Source of the DNA: Elmis aenea
Lineage: Eukaryota; Arthropoda; Insecta; Coleoptera; Elmidae
Reading direction: 5' to 3'
DNA length: 64,000 nt
Assembly: GCA_947652605.1 (NCBI GenBank)
Contig: OX393579.1
Span: forward strand, 18,621,674 to 18,685,673
In this document: positions 57,824 to 64,000 of the stretch, in pieces
Position numbering within the stretch: the stretch's first letter is position 1
Layout of the letters: the number at the start of each line of letters is the position of its first letter
The notes under the pieces: model-generated
Databases searched by the model: none
What the model saw: the letters and a program-made list of their open reading frames with translations, nothing else
Told to the model about the DNA's origin: nothing
Position numbers and translations under genes: made by a program

Positions 57824-58791
57824 TATTGACTTTGACTAAGCGATAATATAATAATAATAATAAAGCCTTTCTTTTTTCCAAATTACAACACATAAAGTAT
57901 AACATAGCATATAATAGAACAACCAACAACCCTATTTACCGTAACATTTAAAAACTAATACAAAGAAAATTTGGAAAAAACCAAATGGCGCCAATTCAGT
58001 TTGTAGTTTCAAAATAAAAAAAAATCTTAAACTACATTTCTGCACTTCCATTGGAGCCATTTATCATTCAGGTTTAACAAATAAACATGCCTAAATATAA
58101 ACTTAGCCTAGATTCTGCGATAGTACAAGAAATAAATTAGATAAATTGTACAACATAATTCCAGTGCTGTTACAAAGCTGTTTTGAAAAATATATTCATA
58201 ATATTAATAGATTAATTAATGCAGATTGAATAGCAGTGTATACATTCTTTGTTTAAATGAATAAATGCTAAACTGTTTAAACCCAATTGGAATTTCATTA
58301 TAAATTTTGTACAACTGATACTGAAATGATCGCTCAAACAAAGCTTTGCTCGACTTCTTCAGGGAACTATGGTGGTAGAATGAAGCAATAAATTTTGATA
58401 ATTATTCGAACACAGACGATACAAAGAATGTAAGCCCCATGGCTAAAATTGATGCAACACGTGTTGTCAAAAAGTTCTCTTTCTTCTTAAAACAATATAT
58501 ATAATTAGGTATTTCTTATGACGGTATGATATTTAACATCGCACTACAAAAACACTTACATAGACATTTAAAATTAATGACAAAACTAAACCAGATGTTA
58601 ACAATACAAACACGTTAAAAGTTATCTTATGCATTATAATAAAAAAAATAGAATACTAAAATAATGGAATATAAAAAATTTAGGTGGTCTGTTGAAAAAA
58701 ATAATTGTGAAGGGGGTCGATGTAGAAAAAAGGTTGTGAAATTAAGCAAGATAACTATGTTAAGCCTTGAATTTGGGACATATTTTGATTA
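57824..58791. other. AT-rich stretch with no recognised gene
   Basis: A short AATAAT microsatellite lies at about 57846-57866. Nothing else is recognisable. Confidence 0.4.
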
Positions 58792-60105
58792 GGGGAGACC
58801 GGGGATAAAAGTAACACGGGTAGGTTGTAACAGTGCCTATAGTTTCTTTAATTTTTGTTTTATATCGCCCTAAACGCTTTTGCAATGTTAAGTTACATCC
58901 AGCTCCCTACCTACATTGCTAGTTTTCATCTGTCATAGAGGTTAACTTTTTGCCAGCCAGAGTCACTATTTTCCGCCTAAAAGTTACTGCGTTGTCTCAT
59001 CCGTCAAGTAACTTTTAGGCGATCTCTAAAATAGGAACAAAAAAGTACCTATATTATTTTTTTCTAAATTTAGTTGGCTATTGGTGGATGCAATACAATT
59101 TGACGTTAGAATCGTGGTTAATTGTGGATTCCCTGAAAAAAAAATTGTGTACACTTGGGGTCAAAAGTAACAAAGTGTTACAACCAACCCCAATTAATGT
59201 TTTCACTTGCATTTGTTCACTCTTAGCACATAATTGGTGGCTTTCTTCGTAGATGAGAATATACAAGAGTTGTCGGAATAATTTTCCAGTTTGTTGTATC
59301 TTTTTGATTCACATTTTTAAATATGTAGGTACTTATAATCTTGGCAAACCTGGTAACTGCAGTCCCAAATTATTAAATTATAAAACTCAGTATATAATAT
59401 CGGTTTAATGATAGAAATTTATGTAAAGCTTAATCATTTCTTAAAAAGCATTTTAAATTATAAAACCTATGTAAATTGGTAAGATCTGGTACTTTTGGTT
59501 TTCCTACCAGCCGCCATTGTTTTTATTCTATTTCCTTAATATTTATAACTTAATATAAACAAAGCTTTAACCAACCCAACTTAACCTGACCCTCTTTTAC
59601 TGATTTAATGAATGACGGTCAGTTTAAGGGCGGTTAGATTTTTTAAAAATAAAACAGTTATTATGAACCAGTATAAATTTAATAATTTGGGACCGCCCTT
59701 ACCTGGTATGCCATACTGTTTCACTTATCATTTTGTATTGTACCAAAGATATTTTTTTAATTTTTTAATTTTGCTAATGTGTATTTTTGAATAAAATATT
59801 AATTTTGTTGATGAATACTAATATATTTACCCACTACTTATGAGCTGTGTAAATTATTTTGCCGTTACAACTTACCCCAATCATTGTTACTTTTAGCCCC
59901 AACGTTGAAGTTGAAAGTAACAGCTCTTACTAAAAAAAAAAAAATTTTTCTAACAGATGCTTTACGAAACACACGAAATAAATATCTTGGAAGCAAGACA
60001 AATGTCCAATCTATCATTAAACCAATTTGGATGTAAAAAAATTGTAATAATCTATGAGAAATTAAATAAAAACAAAAAAATGTTACTTTTATCCCCGGTC
60101 TCCCC
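58792..60105. mobile_element. 1.3-kb inverted-repeat DNA element between TA dinucleotides
   Basis: Both ends read TAGGGGAGACCGGGGATAAA (including the TA) followed by AGTAACA, perfectly inverted over about 27 bp. TA at 58790-58791 and 60106-60107 is the candidate target duplication. Subterminal AAAAGTAAC motifs and their complements are frequent in both halves. A hairpin with GCCTAAAAGTTAC arms lies near 58977-59022. The interior includes a copy of the 20240-20320 module at 59560-59650. No transposase was found; the superfamily is open. Confidence 0.82.
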
Positions 60106-60107
60106 TA

Positions 60108-61636
60108 CTATTAAAAACTTAAGACGAAATTATTAGGATCTCACATTGTACATTCTTATATAGCAAATTCATTATTTAAAAAATAAATTTAAAAAGCAAG
60201 CTGGATAAATGGTAGTTAAAATGATCGCTTTACGATTATAGTACGTTTATAAACCCTGTTTTTCCCTTAAAATTTTAAACAAAACTTTTTATAAAAGCCA
60301 TGTTTAATTTTGATCTTTAGTTTTCGCGATGAAAACTAATAAAAACATTTTTGATTCATGACTAAGCAACTACCTTACAGCTTAGATATGTCGTAGATAA
60401 AAATACATATTTACCTTCACAAACAAGATTAAGCGATCTACATGTTTTACTTTGAGCTTGAACCTATTCCAAATATTTTCTTTAAACAGCGTTGAGGATC
60501 GCAAACAGGAGGTGAAATTAATCGATACCTGTTCAACCACAAACAAGTATATTTACCAAATCGGGTTAAAATTACATCGAACCAAAGTCAGGAAGTTCCA
60601 AACAACTTAGACAGAGGATTAAAATTAAAAAAGAAAACGGAAATGCGCCAGACGGAAGAGTTTCGGCCTTGGTCGAAACATCCTGACAATCACCAGTAAG
60701 TTCGAAATAGTACTGCCGATGATTTAATCCACCGAGTTTACCATTCTACACGTTTCCGTTTCTTAAAAGCATCTTTAAAACTGTTTTGGAATATGTTAGA
60801 TACCCATAAACCTTTATATCGCGGCAGGTATTGAAGTACATCCCGGCAGCGAGGAATAAATTGAGTTCTTTTATAAATATAAATGCGAATGATATTAAAT
60901 TATGATCGTCAGATAAAATACATGTTAGGGATCGCCTTGCATTCATATCACATTTTCTAAAAGTTGGACTTCTAATGAAAAGCGTTGTAAAGAAGAAGAC
61001 TTTTATTCGTTTGGGTCGATCATTGCTTGGAGAAATGTATAACTTCTCAACTAAAGATAAAACGGATTTGCATAATACTAAGGTTCAATTTTTAATTAAA
61101 AGTGAAACAGGCAGCGCCTAAGTTTTAAAATATTTAATTTATTTTTAACTGAGGGTGAGTTTTTTACTGAAATGATTTTTTATTTTAAACATTTGTGTAA
61201 GATGGAACTCAGTTGATATTATTCATGTTTTCAGTAAAATATATTAGGTAGTACGGATAGTATCAAACATTTTATGCTCAGCAAGACAAACCTACAAAAA
61301 AGTTTTACTAGCACAAAAGTAGCTTAAGGGCAGAATTACGTACTCTCTTTATGTAGGGCACGGATTATATTACGAACACTGGCACACTCAAACTACAAAA
61401 TTTTTAAGGGTATTTTTGTATTTTGCTTAAAATTTAATGTGAAATATTCTTCAATAAACATTAAATTATTTTACCAGAAAATGTAAAATTTTCCAAAAAG
61501 TATTTAAGGTTACTAGATGTTTTTTAAATTAATCGATTACGAGCTGTGCAATTTTAACAACTTTTCATGGTATAATTTAAAAATGGCTTTTTTAAAATTG
61601 TTAATTCAGGTAAATATGAAACGTACCCAAAATATG
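60108..61636. other. AT-rich stretch with no recognised gene
   Basis: Nothing recognisable was found here. Confidence 0.4.
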
Positions 61637-61760
61637 CAGGATGTTTGAAATTCGAGCTTAGGCATGTGGATCTCGTTTATTATAATAGCTAGAGTATAGG
61701 TTTAAATTTGGCAAAGTTGCTAAATTTTTTGCTCATCTACAGTGATTCTCAACCTGTGGG
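61637..61760 (+). repeat. Foldback arm scrap next to an orphan hAT end
   Basis: GGATGTTTGAAATTCGAGCT, then GTGGATCTCGTTTATTATAA and TTTGGCAAAGTTGC, copy the start of 43673-43945. CAGTGATTCTCAACCTGTGG at 61740 is a hAT-type terminus without a partner in the window. Confidence 0.5.
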
Positions 61761-62341
61761 GCTCAAAGAAAAGTGGAAATTGAAGCAAAAAAGATTATTG
61801 AACAAAAAAAAACAGGAACAAAAAACAATCTTAGAGTAAAATAAATAACTTTAAGTAAATTATTACTTTTTATTTGTAAGTAAACTACATTGCATTGAAT
61901 AAACTTGTACCGCTTATGTTAAGGTTACATATAAATATTGCAAAATTACTTAAAACTAAGTTAAAATTAAAAAGTTTTACTGAATTAAAAAATCAATGGC
62001 TTCTTGTGCCAGTTTTACAGAGCAGGGTTTTTCATAAGATTGACACCTTTGGTTCTCTTTTTATATTAAGCTTGATATCTGTATTTTGTTTTTAAGGTAG
62101 CCACTGCAAAAAATCCGGTTTAACAAATATAGGATGATGGAAATGGCAAAAGTATGCGAAAAGCTCCTGACTTCAGTAGACAAAAGTTTATCGGGCTGAA
62201 ACTGGCAGCGGTTCTAGCAGCGAAACTCATTGAGAGCCAACATAGAGCGCGCATATAGTGTTCTATAAAATAACTTATTTCATTAAACACATACTGTATT
62301 TTGCCAATTTTTTTGGCCTGTAATGGGTAATTTGATATGAG
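61761..62341. other. AT-rich stretch, possible worn repeat unit at its end
   Basis: 62187-62341 may be a decayed extra copy of the following 154-bp repeat (shared TATTTTGCC and AATTTGATATGAGGAACTCG-like words). Nothing else was recognised. Confidence 0.35.
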
Positions 62342-63111
62342 GAACTCGAAAAAAAATATGCCAATGACGTCAGTGGCGTAGAGGCTTAAGCAGCCCCTTG
62401 TTTCATTTTATTTAATTATTGAATTAAATTTCTAACTTTTAAACTAATCACTGTATCAAAATGGTATTTTGGGTTTATATGTAAATTGATTTGGTGAACT
62501 CGAAAAAAAATATGCCAATGACGTCACTGGCGTAGGGGCTTTAGCAGTCCCCTGTTTCATTTTATTTAATTATAGAATTAAATTTCTAACTTTTAAACTA
62601 ATCACTGTATCAAAATTGCATTTTGGGATTATATGTAAATTGATTTGGTAAACTCGAAAAAAAATATGCCAATGACGTCACTGGCGTAGGGGCTTTAGCA
62701 GCCCCTTGTTTCATTTTATTTAATTATAGAATTAAATTTCTAACTTTTAAACTAATCACTGTATGAAAATGGCATTTTGGGTTTATATGTAAATTGATTT
62801 GGTGAACTCGAAAAAAAACATGCCAATGACGTCACTGGCGTAGGGGCTTTAGCAGTCCCCTGTTTCATTTTATTTAATTATAGAATTAAATTTTTAACGT
62901 TAAAACTAATCTGTGTCACTACAGTTTATTTAATGATAATTAGTACATTTATTTGGTGAACTTAAAAAAATTATGTCAATGACGTCAGTAGCGTAGTCTC
63001 CAGCAGCGCTTTGTTTCATTTTATTTATTAACAGTATTAAATCTTTATATTGAAACCAATACTAATATCATCACAATTTTTTGTAGTAATATGAATCTCA
63101 AGTTGTATGTA
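62342..63111 (+). repeat. Five direct 154-bp repeats, each with TGACGTCA
   Basis: Units start at 62342, 62496, 62650, 62804 and 62958, exactly 154 bp apart. Each opens with a GAACTCGAAAAAAAATATG-like sequence, then CCAATGACGTCACTGGCGTA, and (units 1-4) CCCCTTGTTTCATTTTATTT. Unit 5 is most diverged but keeps TGACGTCA. Inverted copies lie at 63770-64000. This is therefore one arm of a long inverted repeat made of tandem units, as in FB and Galileo elements. Confidence 0.9.
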
Positions 63112-63153
63112 TTTATTTACTATAATGAAACCAATTTTTGTTGCCAAAAATGT

Positions 63154-63740
63154 TTATTTTGACAAGTGGTAGCAATAATCATAAACTGATTGGTGGGGTG
63201 GTGGTGTTACTCTAATTACATTTGGTAAAACTAAATCGTGACTTATGTTTAAACAACTATCATCATTTAACAAACTGTCAGTGTTTTTTTCGGTGGTCTT
63301 TTTTGTATCACAATTTAACAGTTGAGACATAAGCCACATCCTAATATTGCTCATATCACTTTCTGAAAATGTAGCTTTAATTTTGGCACAAATTAACCAT
63401 CCCCATACACACACATGTACCCCACAGTTTCCTCCTGGTCAAGTTTGGTTGGGATTATCTCTGGGATTATAAATTATCCAACTTTTCCATTCAAAATAGC
63501 TCCTCGTTTTTTTATATAACTGGCTATCAGCAAAATACATAATCTTTTTAATTAAATTTTCGGGAGGTGTACTGTGCATTGAATCCAAAATAACTATGTG
63601 TTTCAAATTAAATACAAATAATAACAGTACCCAGTGATTGTCGTTAATAAGTACTGGTAACATCCAAATGTTATAATTTAAAACACCAACTTGATGCGCC
63701 CAGTTCTCAAATCCAAAATTGGACTGTTCGGAATTAAAAA
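63154..63740 (-). pseudogene. Ulp1/C48-type cysteine protease domain in a repeat-flanked element
   Basis: The frame reads from about 63740: NFGFENWAHQVGVLNYNIWM, then LPVLINDNHWVLLLFVFNLK and HIVILDSMHS, further RDNPNQT, a TGA at 63439-63441, then PGGNCGVHVCVWGWLICAKI and MSNIRMWLMSQLLN. The candidate catalytic residues are His (63634-63636), Asp (63583-63585), Gln in PNQT, and Cys in GNCG (63424-63426). The His-Asp gap is 17 residues and Asp-Cys about 53, close to yeast Ulp1 (H514, D531, C580). Such proteases cut SUMO-like modifiers and are also carried by some MULE and other large DNA transposons. The single stop just before the Cys makes this copy a likely pseudogene, though read-through or an assembly error cannot be excluded. 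The 5' part and any transposase are not seen. Confidence 0.78.
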
Positions 63741-63769
63741 TTAAATTTTATAATTAAAGAAAATGAAGC

Positions 63770-64000
63770 TAGAGGCCCTAAGCCCCTGACGCCATTGAAT
63801 TTTTTTTTTCGAGTTCATCAAATTATTTAAGTGTAAACCTCTAAAATGCTATTTTGATACAGTTATTAGTTTAAAAGTTAAAAATTTAATTCTATAATTA
63901 AATAAAATGAAACAGGGGACTGCTAAAGCCCCTACGCCAGTGACGTTATTGGCATTTTTTTTTTTCGAGTTCACCAAATCAATTTACTTTTAATCCCAGA
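63770..64000 (-). repeat. Inverted copies of the 154-bp repeat, running off the window
   Basis: Two units in reverse orientation have CGAGTTC landmarks at 63810 and 63966 (156 bp apart), with AGGGGACTGCTAAAGCCCCT and ACGCCAGTGACGTTATTGGC between them. The TGACGTCA site is mutated in both (TGACGTTA and TGACGCCA), unlike the five left-hand units. Confidence 0.85.

Noticed and set aside
1..64000. CRISPR arrays, rRNA, tRNA or bacterial operons
   Set aside because: No spaced direct repeats of CRISPR type, no recognisable tRNA or rRNA sequence, and coding density far too low for bacteria.

Overview
This window is eukaryotic, AT-rich, intron or intergenic DNA, most likely from an insect. The evidence is dense arthropod-type transposons (hAT, mariner-like, non-LTR, solo LTR), one short host exon with GT-AG splice signals, no operon-like coding density, and no rRNA, tRNA or CRISPR array that I could see. 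The insect order cannot be fixed from the sequence.

The only host gene part recognised with confidence is one minus-strand internal exon at 3773-3915. It matches the start of the first cAMP-binding domain of Epac (RAPGEF3/4 type). If the gene's 5' part lies to the right, much or all of the remaining window is intron. A weak first-exon candidate lies at 37239-37306.

Transposons fill most of the rest. (1) A large group of foldback elements has ends resembling TATACAGGGTG...CACCCTGTATA and arms of about 90-750 bp: 452-1979, 3979-5529, 7370-10161, 20772-20962, 30867-32855, 35031-35670, 35861-36714, 38235-38885, 44260-44894 and 50418-52245, plus single-arm relics. Several share internal modules in the same order and spacing. 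Degenerate mariner-type transposase lies inside one (31921-32290), next to another (5699-6220), and possibly in a third (1065-1145). (2) Eight elements have perfect 8-bp target duplications of hAT type: 10939-12135, 13848-14649, 26143-27617, 33521-34811, 36915-37109, 47348-48389, 48541-49110 and 50254-53292. Two hAT transposase C-terminal relics survive (26635-26829 and 47815-48230). (3) Two LINE fragments are each split by a later insertion. (4) There is a solo LTR (41389-41854), a Helitron-like or other 530-bp insertion (31265-31794), a 14-bp minisatellite foldback (16698-17284), a TA-flanked 1.3-kb inverted-repeat element (58792-60105), and a 588-bp retroelement-like insertion with a hammerhead-like motif (56366-56953) inside a satellite-bearing foldback (56091-57823).

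The right edge (62342-64000) holds what may be the most unusual item. Five direct 154-bp repeats, each with a perfect TGACGTCA palindrome, face inverted copies across a Ulp1/C48-type cysteine protease reading frame (63154-63740, minus strand) that is broken by one in-frame stop. This resembles one end of a large foldback-type DNA transposon that continues past the window.

The nesting is deep and can be ordered in time. For example, a LINE (49267-50253 and 53301-53345) is split by a hAT element (50254-53292), which itself contains two foldback units. I found no intact transposase, and the transposon proteins seen here are all broken or partial.
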